DNA of 64,000 nucleotides from Roseateles saccharophilus (GTDB lineage: Bacteria > Pseudomonadota > Gammaproteobacteria > Burkholderiales > Burkholderiaceae_C). Location: positions 1 to 64,000 of the forward strand of contig NZ_SMBU01000012.1 of the NCBI RefSeq assembly GCF_004342485.1. The letters run 5' to 3'. Each line of letters opens with the position of its first letter. Positions within the stretch are counted from its first letter, which is position 1. This document shows, piece after piece, positions 29,920 to 39,058 of this stretch. The translations under genes and the position numbers were made by a program. Below the pieces are notes generated by a model that saw only the letters and a list, made by a program, of their open reading frames with translations, made no database searches and was not told the origin of the DNA.

Positions 29920-30608
29920 GCCTGGGCTCCCGGCTGGTGGGCGCTTTGCTTGCGCACGATGTGGATGGGTTGCGGCTGCTCGGGGCGGGACTGGCCGGCG
30001 CTGGAGCAGCCGCCGAAGGCCTCGGGCTCGGCCCAGGCCTCGTCGAGCTCGGGCTCGGGCGGGATGTCGACCCGCTCGGCGGCCTCGCCGGCCAGTTCGA
30101 GCACCGCGGCCAGCACGCTGGCGTAGGGGCTCTGGCGGCGCTGCAGCGCGCTGAAGATGGCGCGGTTGATGTGGGCGATCTCGGCCAGGAAATCGCGCGC
30201 CTCGCGGGAAGGCTGGGTGCTGGCGAACTCGAGCACGACGGCGAGATGGTCGGGAAGCTCGCCGGGCGCGAGGTAGAGGCCGGCGCGCTCATAGGTCTGC
30301 TGCAGGTCGACCATGGCCGGGCCGCGCTCGCGCGAGTCGCCGTGCACATGCTCGAACAGGTGCAGGGCGGTGCCGCGGCCGCGGTCGAAGAGGTCGACGA
30401 ACTCGGCCTCGACCGTGAAGGGGTCGGCCTGCTGCAGGCGCTGCAGCAGCGCGCAGAGCTCGTCGATGCGGGCCCCGGGCAGCGCGGCCTCAGCACGAAG
30501 GGCCTGCTGCAGCTCGGGCACGGCGGCACGGAACTCGGCGTCGGGGTAGCGCAGCAGCGCGGCGAGCACGCGCAGGCTCAAGGGGGAGTGGGTGGGCTTG
30601 TTGAACAT
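29916..30608 (-). CDS. narJ: Nitrate reductase assembly chaperone NarJ
   Basis: This 230-residue helical TorD/NarJ-family chaperone binds apo-NarG and is needed for cofactor insertion and membrane docking. Family pattern: LRVLAALLRYPDAEFRAAVPEL, FVDLFDRGRGTALHLFEHVHGDSRERGPAM, LYLAPGELPDHLAVVLEF. The C-terminal extension (after about residue 190) is Pro/Gln-rich and poorly conserved. It lies 14 bases after narH and is coupled to narI. Confidence 0.95.
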   Translation of the reverse strand: MFNKPTHSPLSLRVLAALLRYPDAEFRAAVPELQQALRAEAALPGARIDELCALLQRLQQADPFTVEAEFVDLFDRGRGTALHLFEHVHGDSRERGPAMVDLQQTYERAGLYLAPGELPDHLAVVLEFASTQPSREARDFLAEIAHINRAIFSALQRRQSPYASVLAAVLELAGEAAERVDIPPEPELDEAWAEPEAFGGCSSAGQSRPEQPQPIHIVRKQSAHQPGAQA

Positions 30609-30622
30609 CGTCGTCGCCCTCT

Positions 30623-32146
30623 TCAGATCGTCGCCTTGATGGGAATCGTCCGCTTCTTCTCCGAGCCGAACAGGCTGGTCTCGGTGACGCCCTCGGAGCA
30701 GCCGTTGCCAAAGCTGAAGCCGCAGCCGCCGCGCACATTGAAGGCGTTCTCGGCGTATTCGCGGTGCGTCGTCGGGATGACGAAGCGGTCCTCGTAGTTG
30801 GCGATGGCCATCACGCGGTACATGGCCTCGACGTCGGCGGGCAGCAGGCCCACCTGGTCCAGCACCGCGCGGTTCTCGATGCGGTCCACATGCTTGCCGC
30901 GCTGGTAGGCGCGCATGGCCAGCATGCGCTCCAGCGCCCGCTCGACGGGCCAGACGTCGCCGGCCGTCAGCAGGTTGGCCAGGTATTGCACCGGGATGCG
31001 CAGCTGGCGCACGTCGGGGATCTCGCCGTTGACGCCGAGCTGGCCGGCGTTGGCCGCCGCGCTGATGGGCGACAGCGGCGGCACATACCAGACCATGGGC
31101 AGGGTGCGGTACTCGGGGTGCAGCGGCAGGGCCACCTTCCAGTCCACGGCCATCTTGTAGACGGGGCTGTTCTTCGCCGCCTCCAGCCAGTTGTCGGGGA
31201 TGCCGTCGCGGCGCGCCTGGGCGATGACCTCGGGGTCGTGCGGGTCCAGGAAGATGTCGAGCTGGGCCTGGTAGAGGTCCTTGTCGTGGGGCGTGGCGGC
31301 GGCCTCGGCGATGCGGTCGGCGTCATAGAGCAGCACGCCCAGGTAGCGGATGCGGCCGACGCAGGTCTCGGAGCAGACCGTGGGCTGGCCGGCCTCGATG
31401 CGCGGGTAGCAGAAGATGCACTTCTCGGCCTTGCCGCTCTTCCAGTTGTAGTAGATCTTCTTGTAGGGGCAGCCCGACACGCACATGCGCCAGCCGCGGC
31501 ACTTGTCCTGGTCGATCAGCACGATGCCGTCTTCCTCGCGCTTGTAGATCGAGCCCGAGGGGCAGCTCGCGACGCAGGCCGGGTTCAGGCAGTGCTCGCA
31601 CAGCCTGGGCAGGTACATCATGAAGGTGTTCTCGAACTTGCCGTACATCTCCTTCTGCACGTCGTCGAAGTTCTTGTCGCGGCTGCGCTTGCTGAACTCG
31701 CCGCCGAGGATCTCCTCCCAGTTCGGGCCCCACTCGATCTTCTCCATGCGCTGGCCGGTGATGAGGCTGCGCGGGCGGGCCGTCGGCGCATGCTTCATCT
31801 CGGGCGCCGACTGCAGGTGGTCGTAGTCGAAGGTGAAGGGCTCGTAGTAGTCGTCGATCTCCGGCAGGTTGGGGTTGGCGAAGATCTTCATCAGGAGCTT
31901 CCATTTGCCCCCCTGGCGCGGCTCCAGCTTGCCGTCCGCCTTGCGGACCCAGCCGCCGTTCCACTTGTCCTGGTTCTCCCATTCCTTGGGATAGCCGATG
32001 CCGGGCTTGGTCTCGACGTTGTTGAACCAGGCGTACTCGACGCCGGGGCGGCTGGTCCAGACGTTCTTGCAGGTCACCGAGCAGGTGTGGCAGCCTATGC
32101 ACTTGTCCAGGTTCAGGACCATGCCGATCTGTGCGCGAATCTTCAT
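30623..32146 (-). CDS. narH: Respiratory nitrate reductase beta subunit (iron-sulfur)
   Basis: This 507-residue electron-transfer subunit has four ferredoxin-type cysteine groups: CIGCHTCSVTCKNVW near residue 16, then LCEHCLNPACVASCPSG, CRGWRMCVSGCPYKK (Trp in place of one Cys, as in the 3Fe-4S site of NarH) and KCIFCYPRIEAGQPTVCSETC. It connects NarI hemes to NarG in the cytoplasm. It is 17 bases behind narG. Confidence 0.96.
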   Translation of the reverse strand: MKIRAQIGMVLNLDKCIGCHTCSVTCKNVWTSRPGVEYAWFNNVETKPGIGYPKEWENQDKWNGGWVRKADGKLEPRQGGKWKLLMKIFANPNLPEIDDYYEPFTFDYDHLQSAPEMKHAPTARPRSLITGQRMEKIEWGPNWEEILGGEFSKRSRDKNFDDVQKEMYGKFENTFMMYLPRLCEHCLNPACVASCPSGSIYKREEDGIVLIDQDKCRGWRMCVSGCPYKKIYYNWKSGKAEKCIFCYPRIEAGQPTVCSETCVGRIRYLGVLLYDADRIAEAAATPHDKDLYQAQLDIFLDPHDPEVIAQARRDGIPDNWLEAAKNSPVYKMAVDWKVALPLHPEYRTLPMVWYVPPLSPISAAANAGQLGVNGEIPDVRQLRIPVQYLANLLTAGDVWPVERALERMLAMRAYQRGKHVDRIENRAVLDQVGLLPADVEAMYRVMAIANYEDRFVIPTTHREYAENAFNVRGGCGFSFGNGCSEGVTETSLFGSEKKRTIPIKATI

Positions 32147-32163
32147 TGCGTACTCCTCGCGTT

Positions 32164-35100
32164 TCAGGGGTTTTCGCCTTGCGACTGGTAGGCCGCGGCG
32201 AGGTGGTCGTCACGCGGGGTGTCGAGCCAGTCCACCTTGTTCATCTTGCGCACCACGACGAACTCGTCGCGGTTGGTGCCGATGGTTCCGTAGTAGTTGA
32301 AGCCGTAGCTGTACTGGGCGTAGCCGCCGATCATGTGGGTCGGCTTGGTGACGATGCGGGTCACCGAGTTGTGGATGCCGCCGCGCACGCCGGTGATCTC
32401 GCTGCCGGGCGTGTTGATGATCTTTTCCTGCGCGTGATACATCAGCGTCATGCCGGGGTTCACGCGCTGGCTGACCACCGCACGCGCCGCGATGGCGCCG
32501 TTGACGTTGAACAGCTCCACCCAGTCGTTGTCGGCGATGCCGGCCTTTTTCGCGTCGTCCTCGCTGAGCCAGATGACGGGGCCGCCGCGGTTCAGCGTCA
32601 GCATCAGCAGGTTGTCGCTGTAGGTGCTGTGGATGCCCCATTTCTGGTGCGGCGTGATGAAGTTCAGCACGATCTCCGGGTTGCCGTTGGACTTGATGCC
32701 CTGGATCTCGCCGGTCGTCTTCAGGTCCACCGGCGGGCGGTAGCTGGTGAAGCCCTCGCCGAAGGCGCGCATCCACGGATGGTCCTGGTAGAACTGCTGG
32801 CGGCCGGTCAGCGTGCGCCATGGGATCAGTTCGTGCACATTGGTGTAGCCGGCGTTGTAGGAGACCTTCTCGCTCTCCAGGCCGCTCCAGGTCGGCGAGC
32901 TGATGATCTTGCGCGGCTGGGCCTGCACGTCGCGGTAGCGGATCTTCTCGTCCTCACGGTGCAGGGCCAGGTGCTCGTGCTCGCGGCCGGTGAACTTGGA
33001 CAGCGCATCCCAGGCCTTCACGGCGACATGGCCGTTGGTCTCGGGCGCCAGCTGCAGGATGACCTCGCAGGCATCGATATCGCTGACGATGCGGGCGCGC
33101 CCGGCGGCGTCAACGCCATTCAGCTCGGCGAGCTGGGCGACCTCGGTCTTGGTGTCCCAGCCTATGCCCTTGCCGCCGTTGCCCAGCTTCTCCATCAAGG
33201 GGCCGAGGGCCGTGAAGCGCTCGTAGGTGGCCGGGTAGTCGCGCTCGACGACGGCGATATTGGGCGCCGTCTTGCCGGGGATGAGCTCGCACTCGCCCTT
33301 CTTCCAGTCCTGCACACCGAAGGGCTGGGCCAGTTCGGCCGGGGTGTCGTGCATCAGCGGCGACATCACGACTTCCTTCTCCACGCCCAGATGGCCCTTG
33401 CAGACCTCGCTGAAGGCCTTGGCGAAGCCCTTGTAGATCTCCCAGTCGGAGCGCGACTGCCAGACCGGGTCCACCGCCGCGGACAGCGGGTGGATGAAGG
33501 GGTGCATGTCGCTGGTGTTGAGGTCGTTCTTCTCGTACCAGCTGGCCGTGGGCAGCACGATGTCTGAGTACAAACAGGTCGTGCTCATGCGGAAATCCAG
33601 CGTCACGAGCAGGTCCAGCTTGCCCTGCGGCGCCTGTGCATGCCAGCGCACCTCGCGCGGCTTGGCGTCATCGGCGCCCAGGTCCTTGCCCTGCACGCCG
33701 TTCTCGGTGCCCAGCAAATGCTTGCAGAAATACTCGTGGCCCTTGCCGCTGGAGCCCAGCAGGTTGGAGCGCCAGACGAACATATTGCGCGGCCAGTTCT
33801 GCGGCGCGTCCGGGTCCTCGCAGCTGAGCTGCAGCGAGCCGTCGCGCAGGCCCTGCACCACATAGTCCTTGGGCGCCAGGCCCGCGGCCGCGGCGTCCTT
33901 GACGACCTGCATCGGGTTGGTCTTGAGCTGGGGCGCGCTGGGCAGCCAGCCCATGCGCTCGGCGCGCACATTGCAGTCGATCATGCTGCCGTTGAACTCG
34001 GCGCGCTCGGCCTCGGTGGCCAGCGGCGACAGCACCTCGTCGACGCCCAGCTTCTCGTAGCGCCACTGGTCGGTGTGGGCGTAGAAGAAGCTGGTGCTGT
34101 TCATCTGGCGCGGCGGGCGGATCCAGTCCAGCGCGAAGGCCAGCGCCGTCCAGCCGGTCTGCGGGCGCAGCTTCTCCTGGCCCACGTAGTGCGCCCAGCC
34201 GCCGCCGCTCTGGCCGATGCAGCCGCACATCATCAAGAGGTTGATGACACCGCGGTAGTTCATGTCGCAGTGGTACCAGTGGTTCATCGCGGCGCCGATG
34301 ATGATCATCGACTTGCCCTGGGTCTTGTGCGCGTTCTCGGCGAACTCGCGCGCGACGCGGATCACCTGGGCGCGCGGCACGCCGGTGATGGCCTCCTGCC
34401 AGGCCGGCGTGTAGGGGGCGTTGTCGTCGTAGCTCTTGGCGCCCGAGCCGAAGCCGCGGTCGATGCCGTATTGCGCGGCCTGCAGATCGAACACGGTGGC
34501 GACGATGGCTTCGCCGTCCTGCGTCTTCAGGCGCGTGGCCGGCACGCGGGCGCGGTGGCTGGCGCCGTCCTGCTGCGGGTTGGGCGTGAAGTGCTCGCTG
34601 GCGCTGCCGGCGAAATAGGGGAAGGCCACGTCGGCGAACTCATGCGCCTGCGCGCCGTCCTCGACCAGCGACAGCTTGAGCTTGACGTCGGCATTGCCCT
34701 CGGCCTCCTTGGCCTCCAGGTTCCACTTGCCGGCGTCGTCGCGGCCCTCGGCGCCCCAGCGGAAGCCGATGGAGCCGTTGGGCAGCACGAGGCGGCCGTC
34801 GGCGTCATAGGCCAGCGTCTTCCACTCGGGGTTGTTGCTCTGGCCCATCTGGCCTTGCAGGTCGCTGGCGCGCAGATAGCGCGTCGGCACGCGGGCCTTG
34901 CTTCCGTCGGCCAGGGTCTGCTCTTCCAGCAGCACCAGCAGCGGCAGGTCGGTGTAGCGGCGCGCGTAGTCGTCGAAGTAGGGGCTGCGCTGCTTGAAGT
35001 AGAACTCGTTGAGCGCGACATGGCCCATGGCCATGGCCAGCGCCGCATCCGTGCCCTGCTTGGGGTGCAGCCACAGGTCGGCCAGCTTGGCGACCTCGGA

Positions 35101-35955
35101 GTAGTCGGGCGTCACGGCCACCGTCTTCGCGCCCTTGTAGCGCACCTCGGTGAAGAAGTGGGCGTCCGGCGTGCGCGTCTGCGGCACGTTGCTGCCCCAG
35201 GCGATGATGTAGTTGCTGTTGTACCAGTCGGCCGATTCGGGCACGTCGGTCTGCTCGCCCCAGACCTGCGGGCTGCTCGGCGGCAGGTCGCAGTACCAGT
35301 CGTAGAAGCTCATGCAGACGCCGCCGATCAGGCTGAGATACCGGCTGCCGGCCGCATAGCTCACCATCGACATCGCCGGTATGGGCGAGAAGCCGATGAT
35401 GCGGTCGGGGCCATGCTGCTTGATCGTGTAGACATTGGCCGCGGCGATCAGCTGGTTGACCTCGTCCCAGGTGGAGCGCACGAAGCCGCCCATGCCGCGC
35501 AGATGCTGGTAGTCGCGCCGCGCCGCCTCGTCGGCCTGAATCAGCGCCCAGGCGTCCACCGGGCTCTTGGCGACGGCCAGGGCCTCGCGCCAGCACTTGA
35601 GCAGGCGGCCGCGCACCATCGGGTACTTCACGCGGTTGGCGCTGTAGAGATACCAGCTGTAGCTGGCGCCACGGGCGCAGCCGCGCGGCTCGTGGTTGGG
35701 CAGGTCGGCCCGCGTGCGCGGGTAGTCGGTCTGCTGGGTTTCCCAGGTGACGATGCCGCCCTTGACGTAGATCTTCCACGAGCAGGAGCCGGTGCAGTTC
35801 ACGCCGTGGGTGGAGCGCACGATCTTGTCGTGGGCCCAGCGGTTGCGGTAGGCATCCTCCCAGGTGCGGTCCTCGCCGGTGCTCACGCCGTGGCCGCCGG
35901 CGAAGACTTCCTTCGGCAGCTGGAAGGCGGTCAGTCGATCCAGAAAGTGGGACAT
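32164..35955 (-). CDS. narG: Respiratory nitrate reductase alpha subunit (molybdenum catalytic)
   Basis: This 1263-residue membrane-bound nitrate reductase catalytic subunit reduces nitrate to nitrite at Mo-bis-MGD in the cytoplasm. The N-terminal MSHFLDRLTAFQLPKE lacks a Tat signal, as expected. The FS0 cluster motif is STHGVNCTGSCSWK with a later PRGCARGASYSWYLY. The Mo-ligand region fits (YNSNYIIAWGSNVPQTRTPD). The C-terminus has the expected MIGGYAQYSYGFNYYGTIG block. ATG 35955 has GGAG six bases ahead. The reading frame stays open far upstream, through the neighbouring transporter gene in another frame, but this is not coding. Confidence 0.97.
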   Translation of the reverse strand: MSHFLDRLTAFQLPKEVFAGGHGVSTGEDRTWEDAYRNRWAHDKIVRSTHGVNCTGSCSWKIYVKGGIVTWETQQTDYPRTRADLPNHEPRGCARGASYSWYLYSANRVKYPMVRGRLLKCWREALAVAKSPVDAWALIQADEAARRDYQHLRGMGGFVRSTWDEVNQLIAAANVYTIKQHGPDRIIGFSPIPAMSMVSYAAGSRYLSLIGGVCMSFYDWYCDLPPSSPQVWGEQTDVPESADWYNSNYIIAWGSNVPQTRTPDAHFFTEVRYKGAKTVAVTPDYSEVAKLADLWLHPKQGTDAALAMAMGHVALNEFYFKQRSPYFDDYARRYTDLPLLVLLEEQTLADGSKARVPTRYLRASDLQGQMGQSNNPEWKTLAYDADGRLVLPNGSIGFRWGAEGRDDAGKWNLEAKEAEGNADVKLKLSLVEDGAQAHEFADVAFPYFAGSASEHFTPNPQQDGASHRARVPATRLKTQDGEAIVATVFDLQAAQYGIDRGFGSGAKSYDDNAPYTPAWQEAITGVPRAQVIRVAREFAENAHKTQGKSMIIIGAAMNHWYHCDMNYRGVINLLMMCGCIGQSGGGWAHYVGQEKLRPQTGWTALAFALDWIRPPRQMNSTSFFYAHTDQWRYEKLGVDEVLSPLATEAERAEFNGSMIDCNVRAERMGWLPSAPQLKTNPMQVVKDAAAAGLAPKDYVVQGLRDGSLQLSCEDPDAPQNWPRNMFVWRSNLLGSSGKGHEYFCKHLLGTENGVQGKDLGADDAKPREVRWHAQAPQGKLDLLVTLDFRMSTTCLYSDIVLPTASWYEKNDLNTSDMHPFIHPLSAAVDPVWQSRSDWEIYKGFAKAFSEVCKGHLGVEKEVVMSPLMHDTPAELAQPFGVQDWKKGECELIPGKTAPNIAVVERDYPATYERFTALGPLMEKLGNGGKGIGWDTKTEVAQLAELNGVDAAGRARIVSDIDACEVILQLAPETNGHVAVKAWDALSKFTGREHEHLALHREDEKIRYRDVQAQPRKIISSPTWSGLESEKVSYNAGYTNVHELIPWRTLTGRQQFYQDHPWMRAFGEGFTSYRPPVDLKTTGEIQGIKSNGNPEIVLNFITPHQKWGIHSTYSDNLLMLTLNRGGPVIWLSEDDAKKAGIADNDWVELFNVNGAIAARAVVSQRVNPGMTLMYHAQEKIINTPGSEITGVRGGIHNSVTRIVTKPTHMIGGYAQYSYGFNYYGTIGTNRDEFVVVRKMNKVDWLDTPRDDHLAAAYQSQGENP

Positions 35956-35966
35956 GCGTTTCTCCG

Positions 35967-37313
35967 TTAACAGGACAGGGGGGCGTTGCGACGGCCGTAG
36001 AACCACCAGCAGATGGCCATGCAGCTCAGATAGAACGCCAGGAAGCAATAGAGCGCGGCCTGGGGGCCGCCGTTCAGCGCGATCGCGCTGCCGAAGCTCT
36101 TGGGGATGAAGAAGCCGCCGTAGGCACCGACGGCCGAGCACAGGCCGAGCGCCGCGGCACCCCGGGCCTGTGCCTCGAGCAGCGAGCCGCGCCCGGCCTG
36201 GGCCTCGCGCACGAAGCCCAGCGGCACCATGCGGAAGGTGCTGCCGTTGGCGACACCGGCTGCCAGGAAGAGCAGCACGAAGCTGGCGATGAAGAGCGGC
36301 GCGCCGCCCCCCGCGCCGTTCAAGCCCAGGCTCGCGACCACGCCGCCGACGCCCAGGGCCATCGCGGCGAAACAGGCCAGGCTGATGCGCGCGCCGCCGA
36401 AGTCGTCGGCCGCCCAGCCTCCCAGCGGCCGCACCATCGCGCCGAGCAGCGGGCCGATCCAGGCCAGCTGCTGGGCCGCCTCCAGACCCGGGAACTGGCT
36501 GCGCAGCAGCAGCGGGTAGGCCGCGGCGAAGCCGATGAAGCTGCCGAAGCTGCCGAGGTAGAGCCAGCTCATCAGCCAGCTGTGGCGGCGCGTGAAGAGC
36601 TGGGCCTGCTCGGCCAGGCCGACGCCGTCGCCGGGCAGGTCGTCCATGCCAAGCCAGGCCAGCAGGCTGGCCGCAGCGATCAGCGGCAACCAGACGAGGC
36701 CGGCGTTCTGCAGCCACAGGCCCGCGCCCTGCGGCGGCAGGCCGAAGAGGTCCAGCGCGATGGCTGCCGGCACCAGCCACTGCACCAGGCCCACGCCCAG
36801 GTGGGCGAAGCCCGCGCCAAGGCCGAGGGCCACGCCCTGCTCGCGCGCCGGGAAGCAGGCGCTGATATGGGCCATGCCGCTGGCGAAGTTGGCGCCGCCC
36901 AGGCCGCACAGCAGGGCCAGCACGACCATCCACTCATAGGGCGTGGACGGGTCCTGCACGGCCTGCGCGACGCCGGCGACCGGGGCCAGCAGGCTGGCCG
37001 TGGACAGCGCCGTCCAGCGCCGCCCGCCGGCCCAGGACACCGCGAAGCCGTAGAAGATGCGCAGCGTCGCGCCGCACAGGGCCGGCAGCGCGCTGAGCCA
37101 GAACAGCTGGTTGGTGCTGTAGCGGAAGCCCGCCGCCGGCAGATAGACGACCAGCACCGACCAGAGCATCCACACCGCGAACGACAGCGCCAGCGCCGGC
37201 AGCGCGCAGCCGAGGTTGCGCAGGGCCACCTCGCGGCCACGGCTGGCCCAGAAATCAGGGTCTTCCGGATTCCAGCGCAACGGTAGGGACAGGGTCTTGG
37301 ACACGATGCTCAT
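35967..37313 (-). CDS. Third NarK-family nitrate/nitrite transporter
   Basis: This 448-residue MFS protein has 12 membrane segments, starting LRWNPEDPDFWASRGREVALRN, the NarK2-type N-terminus. The nitrate signature 1 region reads CGLGGANFASGMAHISACFP and signature 2 region GVANGSTFRMVPLGFV. It is shorter and more diverged than the neighbouring 537-residue NarK2, lacking part of the central and cytoplasmic loops. It probably exchanges nitrate and nitrite, but substrate preference may differ. It lies 11 bases before narG, so it is inside the nar operon. Confidence 0.88.
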   Translation of the reverse strand: MSIVSKTLSLPLRWNPEDPDFWASRGREVALRNLGCALPALALSFAVWMLWSVLVVYLPAAGFRYSTNQLFWLSALPALCGATLRIFYGFAVSWAGGRRWTALSTASLLAPVAGVAQAVQDPSTPYEWMVVLALLCGLGGANFASGMAHISACFPAREQGVALGLGAGFAHLGVGLVQWLVPAAIALDLFGLPPQGAGLWLQNAGLVWLPLIAAASLLAWLGMDDLPGDGVGLAEQAQLFTRRHSWLMSWLYLGSFGSFIGFAAAYPLLLRSQFPGLEAAQQLAWIGPLLGAMVRPLGGWAADDFGGARISLACFAAMALGVGGVVASLGLNGAGGGAPLFIASFVLLFLAAGVANGSTFRMVPLGFVREAQAGRGSLLEAQARGAAALGLCSAVGAYGGFFIPKSFGSAIALNGGPQAALYCFLAFYLSCMAICWWFYGRRNAPLSC

Positions 37314-37390
37314 GCTCCACGCCCGGCGCCTGCGGGGCCATCCATCGCCGGTCGGGTCGGGCCGGCGCGGAAGGACGAGGCGGGCGGGTG

Positions 37391-37418
37391 CGCCCATCGT
37401 TCTTTCGGACGATGGGCG
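37391..37418. terminator. Intercistronic hairpin between narK2 and the third narK gene
   Basis: CGCCCATCGT and ACGATGGGCG pair perfectly (10 bp) around TCTTTCGG. No T-run follows on the minus strand. It is more likely a processing or partial-attenuation stem than a full terminator, and could lower expression of the genes downstream of narK2. Confidence 0.55.
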
Positions 37419-37425
37419 GCGACGG

Positions 37426-39039
37426 TCAGGGGTTCTTGATTTCCGCGCCGCGGCGCAGGTAGAACCACCAGTTCAGCACCAGGCAGACGGCATAGAAGGC
37501 CGCGAAGCCGTAGAAGGCCAGCTGGGGCGTGCCGGCCTTGATCTGCTCGCCGATCAGCACCGGCGCGATGAAGGCGCCGTAGGCGGCGACGGCCGAGGTC
37601 CAGCCCAGCACGGGGCCGGCCTGCTGGCGGTCGAAGATGACGCCGACCGAACGGAAGGTCGAGCCGTTGCCGATGCCGCTGGCCGCGAACAGCAGCACCA
37701 TCAGGCCCATGAAGGTCGGGAAGTACTGCTCGGGCGTCGCCGAGCCATAGGCCTGCTGCATCACATAGCCGACCGCGACCGACGCGAACACCATCACGGC
37801 CGAGATGAGCTGGGTGACGATGGAGCCGCCGACCTTGTCCGAGATCCAGCCACCGACCGGCCGCACCGCGGCACCGACGAAGGGGCCGATCCAGGCATAG
37901 GCCAGCACGGTCGGGGCGTTCGGGTTGTTCAGCGTGTGCTGCATGACGCCGTTGGGGCCGGCCACATGGCTGATGCCGAAGATCACCTTCATCGCCAGCG
38001 GCAGCGCCATCGAGAAGCCGATGAAGGAGCCGAAGGTGACGATGTAGAGCGCCGTCAGGCTCCAGGTGTGCTTGTTCTTGAAGATCGCGAACTGCTTCTT
38101 CACGCCCTCCTTCATCTCGCCGAAGGCCGCCAGCCGCATGACGGTCAGCGCCATGATGATGTCCAGCGGAATCGCCACCCACATGCTCAGCAGGCCCAGG
38201 CCGGTGGGCTTGGGCAGGTAGAGCCAGAGCATGAAGATGGTCGGCACGAAGGCCAGCGTGTACAGATAGGTGATCTTGGCGAAGGCGACGAGGGGCGAGC
38301 CGGTGTCGGGCGACACGGTCTTGAGGTTGCTCATGCCGAACCAGCACAGCGCGCCCAGGGGAATGAGCGAGAACACCCAGGCGAAGCCGGCGTTCTGGAT
38401 CCAGGTCGGCGTGCCGGCGGCGATCTTGCCGAAGATCCAGCCGCTGTCCTTCAGCAGCAGCTCGGGCGCGCCACCCAGGGCGCCCAGCAGCGGCAGCGTC
38501 ATCACCAGCGGGATGACGATCTGCATCGTCGTCACGCCGAAATTTCCCAGGCCCGCGTTCAGGCCCAGGGCCGTGCCCTGCAGCCGCTTCGGGAAGAAGC
38601 CGCTGATGTTGGACATCGACGACGCGAAATTGCCGCCGCCCACGCCCGACCACAGTGCCATCAGCTGGAAGGCCCACAGCGGCCAGTCCTTGTGCTGCAG
38701 CACGATGCCGGTGCCGATGGCCGGGGCCAACAGCATGGAGGTGGTCAGGAAGATGGTGTTGCGCCCGCCGGCCAGCCGGATCAGGAAGGAGGCCGGGATG
38801 CGCATCGTGGCGCCGGCGATGCCGGCGATGGCGGTCAGCGTAAACAGCTCGGCCTGGCTGAACGGGAAGCCCAGGTTCAGCATCTGCACGGCAATGATGC
38901 CCCACATGCCCCAGACGGCGAAGCCGCACAACAGGGCCGGGATGGAGATCCACAGGTTGCGGTAGGCGATGGCCTTGCCGACCGTGTTCCAGAAGCCGTC
39001 GTCTTCCGGGCGCCAGTCGGCGATGTCGTTCTTGCTCAT
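37426..39039 (-). CDS. narK2: Nitrate/nitrite transporter, NarK2 type
   Basis: This 537-residue MFS transporter has 12 membrane segments and the extended central region of the NarK2 group. Signature 1 appears in GVGGGNFASSMSNISGFFP and signature 2 in GIGNGSTFRSVGVIF; the two substrate-binding arginines are expected in the helices near GATMRIPAS and GNGSTFRSV. NarK2 proteins exchange cytoplasmic nitrite for external nitrate. It lies 19 bases after narK1. Confidence 0.93.
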   Translation of the reverse strand: MSKNDIADWRPEDDGFWNTVGKAIAYRNLWISIPALLCGFAVWGMWGIIAVQMLNLGFPFSQAELFTLTAIAGIAGATMRIPASFLIRLAGGRNTIFLTTSMLLAPAIGTGIVLQHKDWPLWAFQLMALWSGVGGGNFASSMSNISGFFPKRLQGTALGLNAGLGNFGVTTMQIVIPLVMTLPLLGALGGAPELLLKDSGWIFGKIAAGTPTWIQNAGFAWVFSLIPLGALCWFGMSNLKTVSPDTGSPLVAFAKITYLYTLAFVPTIFMLWLYLPKPTGLGLLSMWVAIPLDIIMALTVMRLAAFGEMKEGVKKQFAIFKNKHTWSLTALYIVTFGSFIGFSMALPLAMKVIFGISHVAGPNGVMQHTLNNPNAPTVLAYAWIGPFVGAAVRPVGGWISDKVGGSIVTQLISAVMVFASVAVGYVMQQAYGSATPEQYFPTFMGLMVLLFAASGIGNGSTFRSVGVIFDRQQAGPVLGWTSAVAAYGAFIAPVLIGEQIKAGTPQLAFYGFAAFYAVCLVLNWWFYLRRGAEIKNP

Positions 39040-39058
39040 GTCTTGTCCTTTGCCGGGC

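Noticed and set aside
32164-36933. An N-terminal extension of NarG by about 326 residues
   Set aside because: The added part is the third NarK gene read out of frame; MSHFLDRL at 35955 is the normal NarG start with GGAG six bases ahead.
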